Source: Lutibacter sp. (GTDB lineage Bacteria; Bacteroidota; Bacteroidia; Flavobacteriales; Flavobacteriaceae). Taken from it: a stretch of 40,023 bases of DNA. The stretch covers positions 1 to 40,023 of the forward strand of contig DAIDMK010000027.1 of the NCBI GenBank assembly GCA_027449025.1, given 5' to 3'. How positions within the stretch are numbered: position 1 is the stretch's first letter; every line of letters starts with the position of its first letter. The position numbers were made by a program, and so were the translations under genes. This document shows positions 25,242 through 32,590 of the stretch, piece after piece. A model generated the notes under the pieces. That model did no database searches. It was not told the DNA's origin and was given only the letters and a program-made list of their open reading frames with translations.

Positions 25242-25802
25242 TTAATATTTATAACCTGTACCCTCGTTATCTTCAAGATTTACGCCCAATGCCAACACTA
25301 TTCTATTTACAAAATTGAAATAGGCTACCACCAAGGTGGCATCTAAAATAGCGGCATCTGAAAGTCCAACAGTTTTAAGGCTGTCAATCATTCTTGGCTC
25401 CGCAAAATCACTCGGATTCAGTGTTAAACTTTCAGCAAAAAGGCAAAGCGCAGTTTCACGTTCATTTAATTGGGCATCAAAATAATTTTTGCGTAAATTT
25501 TGGATTCTGTCTTCATTTTTCCAATAATTATTCAAGGCTTGTGAATGATGAATTTGGCAATAAAAACATTGATTTGAAACTGATGTAACCACCGCCATCA
25601 TTTCTCTCTCAGCCCTTGAAAGCTCCGATTTTGAAAACATAATTTCCATGTACAAATCGATGTGTTTAACAATGCTTTCCGGGCGTAAGCTCTGAATTTT
25701 ATGAACCTCAGCTAACAGACCTCTTTTTTGGATCAATTCTTCGTAGATTTCTTTTAGCCTACCGGTTGCTTCTTCTTGTTGGATTACTTTTATTCTACTC
25801 AT
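25242..25802 (-). CDS. AhpD-like carboxymuconolactone-decarboxylase-family protein
   Basis: 186 residues, all-helical. The AhpD/CMD active-site motif CFYCQIHH has Cys79, Cys82 and His85/86 in the C-x2-C-x3-H order of peroxidase-related members, which act as alkylhydroperoxidase-type disulfide/peroxide enzymes. It overlaps the CoaB-like gene by 4 nt. A second family member lies close by at 26615-27166, so this region has two. Confidence 0.87.
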   Translation of the reverse strand: MSRIKVIQQEEATGRLKEIYEELIQKRGLLAEVHKIQSLRPESIVKHIDLYMEIMFSKSELSRAEREMMAVVTSVSNQCFYCQIHHSQALNNYWKNEDRIQNLRKNYFDAQLNERETALCLFAESLTLNPSDFAEPRMIDSLKTVGLSDAAILDATLVVAYFNFVNRIVLALGVNLEDNEGTGYKY

Positions 25803-26452
25803 AATATTTCAACTAATTCATTAATAATATCGATAGCTACTTCTTGTTTTGATTTTAACGAAAAAAATTTAATGTTACCTTCTTTTTTAAGGATTGCTAT
25901 TTTATTCGTGTCAAATCCAAACCCCTCTCCTTCTTTGGGGGAATTTAAAATTATGGAATCAAAATTTTTTGATTGAAGCTTTTTTGTTGCATTTTCTAAT
26001 ACATCATTGGTTTCCAAAGCAAAACCAATGGAAATTTGTTTACCAATTTTCACTTTCCCGAATTCTAAAGCCAAATCTATATTTTTAACAAATTCAACCA
26101 TAGAAACTTCCGCAGTTTTTTTGATTTTACAATTCGATTGAAATTTTGGTTTGTAATCGGCAACCGCCGCCGAAAATATGGCAACATCGGTGGTATCAAA
26201 ATAAATTTTGCAAGCCTCAAACATTTGGTTGGCAGATTTTACTTGAACTATTTTTTTTAAAGGTATTGTTGAAGTGATAGAAACTGGACCAGAAATTAAA
26301 GTAACATCTGCACCATTTTTGTACAAAAAATCAGCGATGGCATAACCCATTTTTCCAGTCGATTCATTCGAAATAAACCGAACAGGATCCAAATATTCTC
26401 GTGTTGGTCCTGCAGTAATTAATACTTTTAGATTTTTTAACTTACTTAACAT
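25799..26452 (-). CDS. Stand-alone phosphopantothenoylcysteine-synthetase domain (CoaB-like)
   Basis: 217 residues that match only the C-terminal half of bifunctional CoaBC. VLITAGPTREYLDPVRFISN (about 10-29) is followed by STGKMGYAIADFL, SAAVADYKP (94-102), KIKK (109-112), GFALETNDVLENA and ILNSPKEGEGFGFDTNKI. The flavin-dependent CoaC half, with its catalytic His, is absent; CoaBC is normally about 400 residues. CoaB couples 4'-phosphopantothenate to cysteine using CTP. A full CoaBC may exist elsewhere, in which case this copy may do another ligation. It is first in a unit with a putative ECF-type promoter about 39-68 bp upstream. Confidence 0.85.
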   Translation of the reverse strand: MLSKLKNLKVLITAGPTREYLDPVRFISNESTGKMGYAIADFLYKNGADVTLISGPVSITSTIPLKKIVQVKSANQMFEACKIYFDTTDVAIFSAAVADYKPKFQSNCKIKKTAEVSMVEFVKNIDLALEFGKVKIGKQISIGFALETNDVLENATKKLQSKNFDSIILNSPKEGEGFGFDTNKIAILKKEGNIKFFSLKSKQEVAIDIINELVEIL

Positions 26453-26490
26453 CTTATTTAATATAGAAGTTTCCTTTTTATAACTGACAG

Positions 26491-26520
26491 AATAGACACT
26501 ATGTTGTTGGATTCCTGACA
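26491..26520 (-). promoter_or_regulatory. Putative ECF-sigma promoter, CoaB-like/AhpD/DinB/NRDE unit
   Basis: Minus-strand TGTCAGGAA, 14 nt, GTCTATT, 39 bp before the ATG at 26452. A second TGTCAG follows directly after the -10 box (26482-26489 on the plus strand reads ACTGACAG), perhaps an extra element or chance. Confidence 0.65.
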
Positions 26521-26558
26521 GAAAACTTTAATTTTATTATTCAACATATTTTTCAAAA

Positions 26559-26597
26559 AAAAAACCAATAAAGAAACTATTTCCTTATTGGTTTTTT
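26559..26597. terminator. Hairpin terminator after the 26615-27166 gene
   Basis: AAAACCAATAA and TTATTGGTTTT arms (11 bp) around a 13-nt loop, with A/T tracts on both sides. It lies 18 bp past the stop of the CMD-family gene and just before the promoter of the next unit. Confidence 0.75.
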
Positions 26598-26614
26598 ACA
26601 CTAAAAAGAAACAT

Positions 26615-27166
26615 TTATTTTTTCCAAACTCTGCCGGCAAAAGCGCCATCAAGTTCGGGATTTGTGTTATGATTGGAATAGTTACTGATGGTTTTTACCG
26701 CAATTCCGGCAATAATGCCCAACACGTTAACTTCAGTATAACCGGCAGCCAAAAACTCATCTATTTCTGCCTGTGAAACATTGCCGCGATTTACGGTTAA
26801 TAAGCGTGTTAATTTTGACAATGCGGCTAATTTAGCGTCTGGAATTTTCTTTCCATCACGAATGGCGTCTGTTACCTCAACAGGAACTTTAGACATTTTA
26901 TCGGCAATAAAACTATGCGCTGCCATACAATAATCACAGTTATTTTCAACGGCTACGGAAAGAAATACCACCTCTTGTTCCACTGAATTAAAGCCTGAAT
27001 TGGCTCTGAAACTATTGTAGGAATAAATATAAGCATCCAATAAAGCTGGATTTTGCCCCATTTTTTTATACATATTCGGTACAAAACCGAGTGTTTTTTG
27101 AGTTTTGTCAAAAATATCCTGTGATATTTGAGAAACTGGATTGTTTTCTAATTTTAAATGTGCCAT
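26615..27166 (-). CDS. Carboxymuconolactone-decarboxylase-family (AhpD-like) protein
   Basis: 183 residues. CDYCMAAH (77-84) supplies Cys77, Cys80 and His84, the AhpD-type redox motif. The N-terminal LGFVPNMYKKMGQNPALLDA is common in the longer members of this family, which are mostly uncharacterised hydroperoxidase-like enzymes. It is followed by a hairpin terminator and appears monocistronic. No convincing copy of the TGTCAGGAA/GTCTATT promoter lies in its upstream gap. Confidence 0.87.
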   Translation of the reverse strand: MAHLKLENNPVSQISQDIFDKTQKTLGFVPNMYKKMGQNPALLDAYIYSYNSFRANSGFNSVEQEVVFLSVAVENNCDYCMAAHSFIADKMSKVPVEVTDAIRDGKKIPDAKLAALSKLTRLLTVNRGNVSQAEIDEFLAAGYTEVNVLGIIAGIAVKTISNYSNHNTNPELDGAFAGRVWKK

Positions 27167-27271
27167 ATATTTTATTTAGTTATTTATAAATAGGACGTAG
27201 GGTAAAATTAGAATCTCAATAATTATATTGAATTAAAACTAATTTAACCCTACTATTTTATTGGGGTGAAA

Positions 27272-27826
27272 TTAATAAGTTGCTTGAACAGTTACTTCAA
27301 CTGTTTTTGCAATATTTGTAGAAGGTTTTCCCTTTTTAAAAGCTATTTTATAATCATTTAATGTCAAATTAAACTTCGACATTAAAGCTATTTTACCGTC
27401 AGCTACGCTAATTGTTGCTTTTTCTTTAACAGCATTCGTAACGCCATTAATGGTTAATTCGCCCGCAACATCAACTGGATAAGTACCGTCCTTAGTGAAA
27501 TCAACTTTTGAAAGATCCACAATTTTTCCAACTAATTTTGCTTTCGGATTGGTTTTGGTGTCTAAAAACTTTTTGCTGTTAAAATGCTCTTGCATCAACG
27601 CTTTTTCAAATTCAAAACTTTGCATTGGGACTGAAAACACTACATCTCCATTGGTTTTTTCAATTGTTCCAACAGCTTTGTAATTATTGGCTTGAATGTC
27701 CTCTGCGGGTGTTGTTGAAAAGAATTTGAAGTGTGTTTTTGTACTCACTAATTTTTGTGCCGAAGCCGTAAATGATGTTAATGCTATTGCTACTACAGCT
27801 AGGGTTGTAAAGATTGTTTTTTTCAT
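27272..27826 (-). CDS. YceI-family periplasmic protein
   Basis: 184 residues with a signal peptide ending TASA (about residue 23), then the YceI lipocalin-like beta-barrel: HFKFFSTTPAEDIQANN, FSFEKALMQEHFNSKKFLD-type strands, GELTINGVTN and a final VEVTVQATY. The family binds isoprenoid-type lipids in the periplasm. It starts 26 bp after the OB-fold gene and shares its promoter. Confidence 0.9.
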   Translation of the reverse strand: MKKTIFTTLAVVAIALTSFTASAQKLVSTKTHFKFFSTTPAEDIQANNYKAVGTIEKTNGDVVFSVPMQSFEFEKALMQEHFNSKKFLDTKTNPKAKLVGKIVDLSKVDFTKDGTYPVDVAGELTINGVTNAVKEKATISVADGKIALMSKFNLTLNDYKIAFKKGKPSTNIAKTVEVTVQATY

Positions 27827-27852
27827 GATTTAAAATTTAATTTATTATTGGT

Positions 27853-28335
27853 TTACTTATTTGACACGATGTCACTTTTTTCTATAATTACGTTTTCATA
27901 CATATCTAAATCTTCATCAAAAGATGCACCTGATCTAATTACACCTTTAATGGTAACTTGATCACCGATTTGAATATTTAAGGTATTGGCATTGGTTTCG
28001 GATGTAAACGTGCAACTAACGCCTACTTTTTCTCCATCAGCTTTTAAGAGAATTACTTTTTGATTGTTGAAATCTTCCGAAATTTCAGAAACAATGCCTG
28101 TTATTTCAAGCACTTTTGATTCTCCGTTCTCAGCTAAATATTTAGCATTTGCTTTTTTTGCATCGGCTAAATATTCATTCACAATTTCACTCGCTTTATA
28201 ACTAAAGTCGGTTTTGGTACTTTGAACATCTCTTGCAGGTTTATTGAACATATAATATCCAACACCACCTCCAATTAGAACTGCCCCTCCTATTACAATA
28301 AGCAGTATTTTAAAAATTTTCTTTTTTGTTGTCAT
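27853..28335 (-). CDS. Membrane-anchored OB-fold (tRNA_anti-like) protein
   Basis: 160 residues. One N-terminal membrane helix (about 7-29, with the glycine-rich GGAVLIGGGVGYYMF) is followed by an OB-fold-like domain (about 70-155: VLEITGIVSEISEDFNNQKV, then VGVSCTFTSE and IGDQVTIKGVI). Such 'tRNA_anti-like' proteins are common in Bacteroidota and have no established function; the domain probably faces the periplasm. It is the first gene of a two-gene unit with the YceI gene, with a putative ECF-type promoter 34-63 bp upstream and a perfect palindrome beyond it. Confidence 0.75.
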   Translation of the reverse strand: MTTKKKIFKILLIVIGGAVLIGGGVGYYMFNKPARDVQSTKTDFSYKASEIVNEYLADAKKANAKYLAENGESKVLEITGIVSEISEDFNNQKVILLKADGEKVGVSCTFTSETNANTLNIQIGDQVTIKGVIRSGASFDEDLDMYENVIIEKSDIVSNK

Positions 28336-28368
28336 CTTTCAGTTTGTTTAAATTGTTTTAACTGAATG

Positions 28369-28398
28369 AATAGACTTAAGGACTTTTAATTCCTGACA
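28369..28398 (-). promoter_or_regulatory. Putative ECF-sigma promoter, OB-fold/YceI unit
   Basis: Minus-strand TGTCAGGAA, 14 nt, GTCTATT, 34 bp before the ATG at 28335. Both boxes and the spacing are identical to the sites at 17826-17855 and 26491-26520. Confidence 0.65.
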
Positions 28399-28433
28399 AT
28401 AAGAAATTGTTTTTTTCGATATTTAGGTGAATC

Positions 28434-28449
28434 CCCTATATCTATAGGG
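28434..28449. promoter_or_regulatory. Perfect palindrome, possible operator
   Basis: CCCTATA-TC-TATAGGG, a 7-bp inverted repeat about 36 bp upstream of the putative -35 of the OB-fold/YceI unit, a reasonable place for an activator or repressor. It could also be a short hairpin. Confidence 0.35.
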
Positions 28450-28473
28450 TTTTAGATTGTAAATTTTTTAAAA

Positions 28474-28540
28474 TTATTTTGTAGAAGTTGGTGTATCTCT
28501 AAAAGTTAGGACCCCATTTTGTTCCCAATTCCTTAGGTCC
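28474..28540 (-). pseudogene. Remnant of a rhodanese-like gene 3' end
   Basis: The minus strand reads AAGGAATTGGGAACAAAATG and GGGTCC, close to the segment of the neighbouring rhodanese gene that encodes KDWEQKGF, with one extra base. Allowing that base, it encodes KDWEQNGVLTFRDTPTSTK and a stop. It is too short to be functional and lies just outside the RAYT element. Confidence 0.45.
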
Positions 28541-28607
28541 TATTATAATTATTTTCATTAAAATTTCGGCTATATTACATCTCAAGTAACTGGCACCTCA
28601 CTGAACC

Positions 28608-28640
28608 AAACCTAACTGGTTTTCAAAACCTGTTAGGTTT
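28608..28640. repeat. REP-like palindrome, left of RAYT
   Basis: AAACCTAAC-T-GGTTTT arm, loop C, AAAACC-T-GTTAGGTTT arm: a near-perfect hairpin with one T-T mismatch, preceded by GAACC. The copy at 29290-29322 is identical except for the loop base. Confidence 0.8.
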
Positions 28641-28678
28641 ATATATTATAGTTTGTTAAATTCACTAAAAAATTAACT

Positions 28679-29269
28679 ATGAAATATGAACCATTTGAGC
28701 CTTCTTGTTTTTATCATATTTATAATCGAGGAAACAACAAAGAAAATATTTTTAAAACTGAAGAAAATTATCAATATTTTCTAAAATTAGTAAAAAAGTA
28801 CTTGCTTTCTATAGGAAAAATATACAGTTATTGTTTACTACCTAATCATTTTCATTTTATTATTCAGATTAAAGATGAAAATGAATTGCCTGACAAAATA
28901 AAAAATGGCAATTTAGGATTGCATCACCCATTTTCAAATTTATTTAATGCCTACACAAAAGCAATCAACAAAAAGTATCAAAGAACTGGAAGTTTATTTC
29001 AAGAGCACTTAAAACGAATAAAAATTGAAAATGAGGTCTATTTGAAAAATTTAATAGTATATGTTAATACAAATCCAGCACACCATTCAATTGCAAATTA
29101 TATTGATTACAACCATTCATCATACAAAAGTTTACTTTCAAAAAAGCCTACGTTACTTGAAAGAGTTGAAGTAATAAATCTATTTGATGATATAGAAAAT
29201 TTTAAATTTTTACACCAAAAGAAACAAGATTGTATTGAATTAATGCAGGAGTTGTTATTGGAGAATTAA
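28679..29269 (+). CDS. REP-associated tyrosine transposase (RAYT, Y1_Tnp family)
   Basis: 196 residues. The HuH metal motif is in CLLPNHFHFIIQ (His57, His59), and the probable catalytic Tyr128 lies in IVYVNTNPAHH, matching the 'Y-x-x-x-NP' helix of RAYTs. The early SCFYHIYNRGNNKENIF is typical of the family ('HVYNRGNNK..IF'). These enzymes nick single-stranded REP hairpins and are usually single-copy domesticated relatives of IS200/IS605 TnpA. The frame is intact, so it may be active. Confidence 0.9.
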   Translation: MKYEPFEPSCFYHIYNRGNNKENIFKTEENYQYFLKLVKKYLLSIGKIYSYCLLPNHFHFIIQIKDENELPDKIKNGNLGLHHPFSNLFNAYTKAINKKYQRTGSLFQEHLKRIKIENEVYLKNLIVYVNTNPAHHSIANYIDYNHSSYKSLLSKKPTLLERVEVINLFDDIENFKFLHQKKQDCIELMQELLLEN

Positions 29270-29289
29270 ATTTAACAGCTTTAAGAACC

Positions 29290-29322
29290 AAACCTAACTG
29301 GTTTTTAAAACCTGTTAGGTTT
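29290..29322. repeat. REP-like palindrome, right of RAYT, overlapping the rhodanese stop
   Basis: Same hairpin as 28608-28640 with loop T instead of C. Read on the minus strand it supplies the last codons of the rhodanese gene (KPNRF and the stop TAA), so the gene's 3' end was built from the REP. It can also act as a terminator for either strand. Confidence 0.8.
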
Positions 29323-29712
29323 TTTAGAGTCTTTAACAGCAAGGAACCCTTTTTGTTCCCAATCCTTTATACCATATTGTAAATTATAAACATTTCTATA
29401 GCCATTTGCCAGCAATATTTCTGCAGTTTTACGGCTTCTGTAACCTGTTCTACAATACACATAAATGGGCTTATCTTTGGGTAATAACAATAGGTTTTCT
29501 TTAAAACTGAATGCATAATAATTTAATTGATCAGCATTTTTTATATGACCACCGTCAAACTCATAAAGTGTTCGAACATCGAGCAATATGCCATCATTTT
29601 TTTTTATCAGCATATTAAATTCTGATGAATTTACATTTTTTATAGTTGTTTGCTGGGCATTTATAAAAAAAATAGAGAGCATCGATATTATCGTAAAAAA
29701 TATAATTTTCAT
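29305..29712 (-). CDS. Secreted rhodanese-like protein with REP-derived C-terminus
   Basis: 135 residues. A signal peptide ends near FINAQ (about residue 20), and a single rhodanese domain follows with LLDVRTLYEFDGGHI and the active-site loop CRTGYRS (Cys87). Family members move sulfur or bind thiols in the periplasm. The last residues, KPNRF, are encoded by a REP hairpin, so the original tail has been replaced; the fold core is intact. It lies downstream of the sigma/anti-sigma pair across a gap of about 117 bp. Confidence 0.87.
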   Translation of the reverse strand: MKIIFFTIISMLSIFFINAQQTTIKNVNSSEFNMLIKKNDGILLDVRTLYEFDGGHIKNADQLNYYAFSFKENLLLLPKDKPIYVYCRTGYRSRKTAEILLANGYRNVYNLQYGIKDWEQKGFLAVKDSKKPNRF

Positions 29713-29829
29713 TAAAAAATTGAATAGATGCGTGTGGTTTATTATGGAGAATAAGCAAACGCTAAATTTGCTTTTCTTGCTTTTATGGTATTATCTTGAA
29801 GATAATAAAACAACAATTAAGCTTTATAC

Positions 29830-30090
29830 TTATTTCTCTAATTGTTTTAGAATTTGTTCCTTTTTTTCTGAAGAAAGTTTCATAGGCTCTTTATTTGGCT
29901 GATGAATTTCAGCTAAGCATTTCTCAATAATTTCACTTTGATTTTCATATGTTGAACACTGGCTGCAAACTGCAGTGTGCATTTTTAATTGAATTCTTTC
30001 TACAGATGTTAGCTTGGTAACCAACCTTTTTTCAATAAGTTCGGTAGCTTTTTTGCATGAAAGCATTAGTATATTCATCATTTTATTCAT
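29830..30090 (-). CDS. Small zinc-finger anti-sigma-factor-like protein
   Basis: About 86 residues. I choose the ATG at 30090 because it overlaps the sigma stop as TGATG; an earlier in-frame ATG at 30117 would lie further inside the sigma gene. The order Cys12 (LMLSCKKATELIEKR), His38 and Cys42-x2-Cys45 (MHTAVCSQC) is the zf-HC2/ZAS zinc-binding pattern of anti-sigma factors. There is no membrane helix, so it would be a soluble type. It most likely binds and inhibits the sigma factor next to it. Confidence 0.75.
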   Translation of the reverse strand: MNKMMNILMLSCKKATELIEKRLVTKLTSVERIQLKMHTAVCSQCSTYENQSEIIEKCLAEIHQPNKEPMKLSSEKKEQILKQLEK

Positions 30091-30659
30091 CAGCTTGTCC
30101 AATTTAATTCTATGCACTTTTTTAATAATAGTTTAGCCCTGTGCGTTATTTGCCAATAATTAGACATCGTTATTTGAAGCTCCTGACAGATTTGTTCACT
30201 TTTCTGGTCTAAAATATATTTTGACTGAATGATGAACTGCCAATTTTCGGGTAAATCCTTTATGCAGTCCAAAAGTATATTGTTAAATTCTGGATTGTCT
30301 AACCAATGTTGTTCCTCATTATCGGCTGCCTTTTTCCACCTATCATGTTCATCAAAAAAACCATCTGTCCTTTTAATTTGTTGAAGATAATCATCGGAAG
30401 AAATGATAAATTGTTTTGATTTTTTTCTGTAATGGTCGATAATTTTATTATTCAGAATGGCAAATAGCCAGGTTTTTGGCTGACTTTTACCCTCAAAGGA
30501 ATCTATTTTATGATAAGCGGAAAGAAAAGTATCCTGAACCAAATCCTCGGCAGTTTCTTTGGAAGAAGTTTTATGAAAAGCCCAAGAAAAAAGTTCGTCA
30601 CTAAATTGACTAACCCAACTTTCAAACAAAGTTTTTGTATTTTCTTTTGTTGATTTCAT
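30090..30659 (-). CDS. ECF-type RNA polymerase sigma factor
   Basis: About 189 residues from ATG 30659 (MKSTKENTKTLFESWV). The frame stays open upstream to 30761, but that extension is hydrophobic and unlike the family. Region 2 is clear (ELFSWAFHKTSSKETAEDLV then QDTFLSAYHKIDSFEG, KTWLFAILNNKIIDHYRKKS). Region 4 has DLPENWQFIIQSKYILDQKS then EQICQELQITMSNYWQITHRAK, its helix-turn-helix. It is translationally coupled to a zf-HC2 protein. It is a candidate to read the TGTCAGGAA-N14-GTCTATT sites found in the window, one of which lies inside this gene. Confidence 0.9.
   Translation of the reverse strand: MKSTKENTKTLFESWVSQFSDELFSWAFHKTSSKETAEDLVQDTFLSAYHKIDSFEGKSQPKTWLFAILNNKIIDHYRKKSKQFIISSDDYLQQIKRTDGFFDEHDRWKKAADNEEQHWLDNPEFNNILLDCIKDLPENWQFIIQSKYILDQKSEQICQELQITMSNYWQITHRAKLLLKKCIELNWTS
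30159..30188 (-). promoter_or_regulatory. Putative ECF-sigma promoter inside the sigma gene, before the anti-sigma-like gene
   Basis: Minus-strand TGTCAGGAG, 14 nt, GTCTAAT, within codons QICQELQITMSN of the sigma gene and about 70 bp ahead of the anti-sigma-like ATG. The spacing matches the other sites, but it lies in coding sequence, so chance is a real alternative. Confidence 0.4.
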
Positions 30660-30949
30660 AAATTTGTTGATTTCATAAAAATGTCTGGTCTTTTTATTCA
30701 CCCGAAAGATACAGATTTTTATATTTAACCAATAAAACGATTGAATAAAATTTAATTTCACAAGAAAATTTTATAAGAATCAATTAAGTTTTGGATTGTT
30801 TTTTATTCAACAAAAGAAATAATTTAACTCGATGTAGGAATTATTAAAAAAATTTGAGATGAAATGAATGGTGTTTTTTATTATTGATGTTTAACTATTA
30901 TTGGGGTAAAATAATATTTAATCAATATTAAATTATTGAATTAATCCCA

Positions 30950-32587
30950 TTAAAAAGAGGTGTTCAAATTTAAGGCAAATCCAGTTGATTCAGTCACAAT
31001 TCTGCAAACGCCTCCAATACAAATTAAACCACCTCGCTGCCTTCCGTAGTTTAAAGAAAGTCTAGTGCTATTTTTTGTGTAGCTCCCTCCAAAAGTAAAA
31101 TAATGAATTTTGTTTATTTCATTCCCATAATTGTAGGAGTCATTTGCAAATAATGAAAATTTCGAAGAAAGATTAAATTCGGCAGTTCCAGCTAGCCAAT
31201 TTTTCCGGTCGTCATCTGTCCACAAATGTTGTGCTTCAAATCTAAATGATTTTGTAGGTAAAAAATGATAAGTGGCATCCAATATTGCAATTTGTGCATT
31301 TACTTTTCCCGACCTTTCTTCAAGATATTTTTTATTGTAAAATAAATTGATATACGTAAAAATTGATGACCATTGTTTCGACCATTTTTTGCGCATTTGA
31401 ATATTAAAATCGGTAAAGTATTTTCTTCCAAAGCTTAAAAAATCTGTATTAAATGTTCTGTTATTATGATTAAATTCGGCATCCAAACCATATAAGGATG
31501 CGTAATTTATTGCCAAATTTGTACCGTGTTTACCTCCTATAAATGATTTTTTTTTAAATTGGTAAAAAACATCAAATTGATAACCAATTTCTCCTGCTTT
31601 TTCAAAGGGACTAAATGTAACTCCTGATTGTGTTTGATAAACATAAATATTAGCCAAACTGTAATCATGTTGCTTGGTTAAGCTTGGTAAATAATTCACA
31701 AGCTGCTCATTATCAATATTATCGTTCACCTCTCTATCGGAATAATAGGTCATATTTTCCAAACGTCTAAATGTGGCATTCCATCCTAATTGTTGGTAAG
31801 AAGAACCTATATTGTACAATAAAGCACTTCCTTTTGAAAGTGAGTTGGTATTTACGTTGTCAAATTCGAGCAAGGCATCTTTGTCTTTTATCACATATTC
31901 AGCGTTCGAATAAAAATTATTTTTCGAATAGTTAAACCTACCAGAATATGCATACGTATTTTTGTTAAAACCTTCATCAGCATTTTCAATTTTTTGGGAA
32001 CGATTAACGATGCTGAATCCAAAATTTAAGGTGGACTTTTCAATTTTTAACGCTTCAGAAATACTAAATTCTGTATCAAAACCATAGACTTCCCCTTCAG
32101 AAACATCAAAGCCAACGCGGTGTTTTCCATATAAACCGATTAATTGCAAGTACTTAAATGGCTTATATTTTATTTTTCCACCACGTAGTGCATTATTTAA
32201 ACCGAGTTGTTGATCTTCCCAAGACCTAAAAATTAATCCATTCCCAAATTGTTCATAAAAATAACCTGCCGTTATATCTAATTTTTTATTTTTATAATTG
32301 GCAAAATATGTAGCTACACCAATTTGTTTATCAAAACTAGAGGAATAGTTTAAAATGGCCTGTGGTGCATAACCTTCAATTTGTAAACCGAAAGTGAATT
32401 TATTAATCTCACTATTTAATTTTAAATAATTATTTGACCGAAACCTATCTCCTTCGATAAAATCCCCCGTTTTTTTATCATCAACATAATATTGCGATAA
32501 CGAAGTGAAATTTCCGCTAAAAGAATATTCTTGAGCGCTTAAAACCATTGAAAACATCAAAATAAATAAAATTGGCAGTTTTTTCAT
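30950..32587 (-). CDS. Outer-membrane DUF6029-like protein
   Basis: 545 residues. A signal peptide ends near VLSAQ (about residue 19), followed by many amphipathic beta strands over the whole length (YSFSGNFTSLSQYYVDDKKT, FGNGLIFRSWEDQQLGLNNA, RLSLNYGRQRGGL) and a final FALNLNTSF. It looks like a large outer-membrane barrel of the DUF6029 type seen in Bacteroidota, a name I give from general pattern. It starts 3 bp after the TlpA-like gene and is the last of a three-gene unit. Confidence 0.75.
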   Translation of the reverse strand: MKKLPILFILMFSMVLSAQEYSFSGNFTSLSQYYVDDKKTGDFIEGDRFRSNNYLKLNSEINKFTFGLQIEGYAPQAILNYSSSFDKQIGVATYFANYKNKKLDITAGYFYEQFGNGLIFRSWEDQQLGLNNALRGGKIKYKPFKYLQLIGLYGKHRVGFDVSEGEVYGFDTEFSISEALKIEKSTLNFGFSIVNRSQKIENADEGFNKNTYAYSGRFNYSKNNFYSNAEYVIKDKDALLEFDNVNTNSLSKGSALLYNIGSSYQQLGWNATFRRLENMTYYSDREVNDNIDNEQLVNYLPSLTKQHDYSLANIYVYQTQSGVTFSPFEKAGEIGYQFDVFYQFKKKSFIGGKHGTNLAINYASLYGLDAEFNHNNRTFNTDFLSFGRKYFTDFNIQMRKKWSKQWSSIFTYINLFYNKKYLEERSGKVNAQIAILDATYHFLPTKSFRFEAQHLWTDDDRKNWLAGTAEFNLSSKFSLFANDSYNYGNEINKIHYFTFGGSYTKNSTRLSLNYGRQRGGLICIGGVCRIVTESTGFALNLNTSF

Positions 32588-32590
32588 AAG

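Larger units (their letters stand above)
28603..29322 (+). mobile_element. RAYT element: REP-associated tyrosine transposase between two REP-like hairpins
   Basis: A Y1/HuH transposase gene bracketed by two copies, in the same orientation, of a 33-nt hairpin preceded by GAACC. This is the arrangement expected for REP-associated transposases (RAYTs), which act on their own REP palindromes. No target-site duplication was found. The right hairpin runs into the 3' end of the rhodanese gene. Confidence 0.7.

Noticed and set aside
30680-30730. A copy of the ECF motif directly upstream of the sigma gene (TGTATCTTT ... GACCAGA)
   Set aside because: The spacing would fit, but only the first three bases of the -35 and two of the -10 match.
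30657-30761. Longer sigma-factor start at 30761
   Set aside because: The extra 34 residues are hydrophobic and unlike region 1 or 2 of ECF sigmas; MKSTKENTKTLFESW at 30659 is the natural N-terminus.
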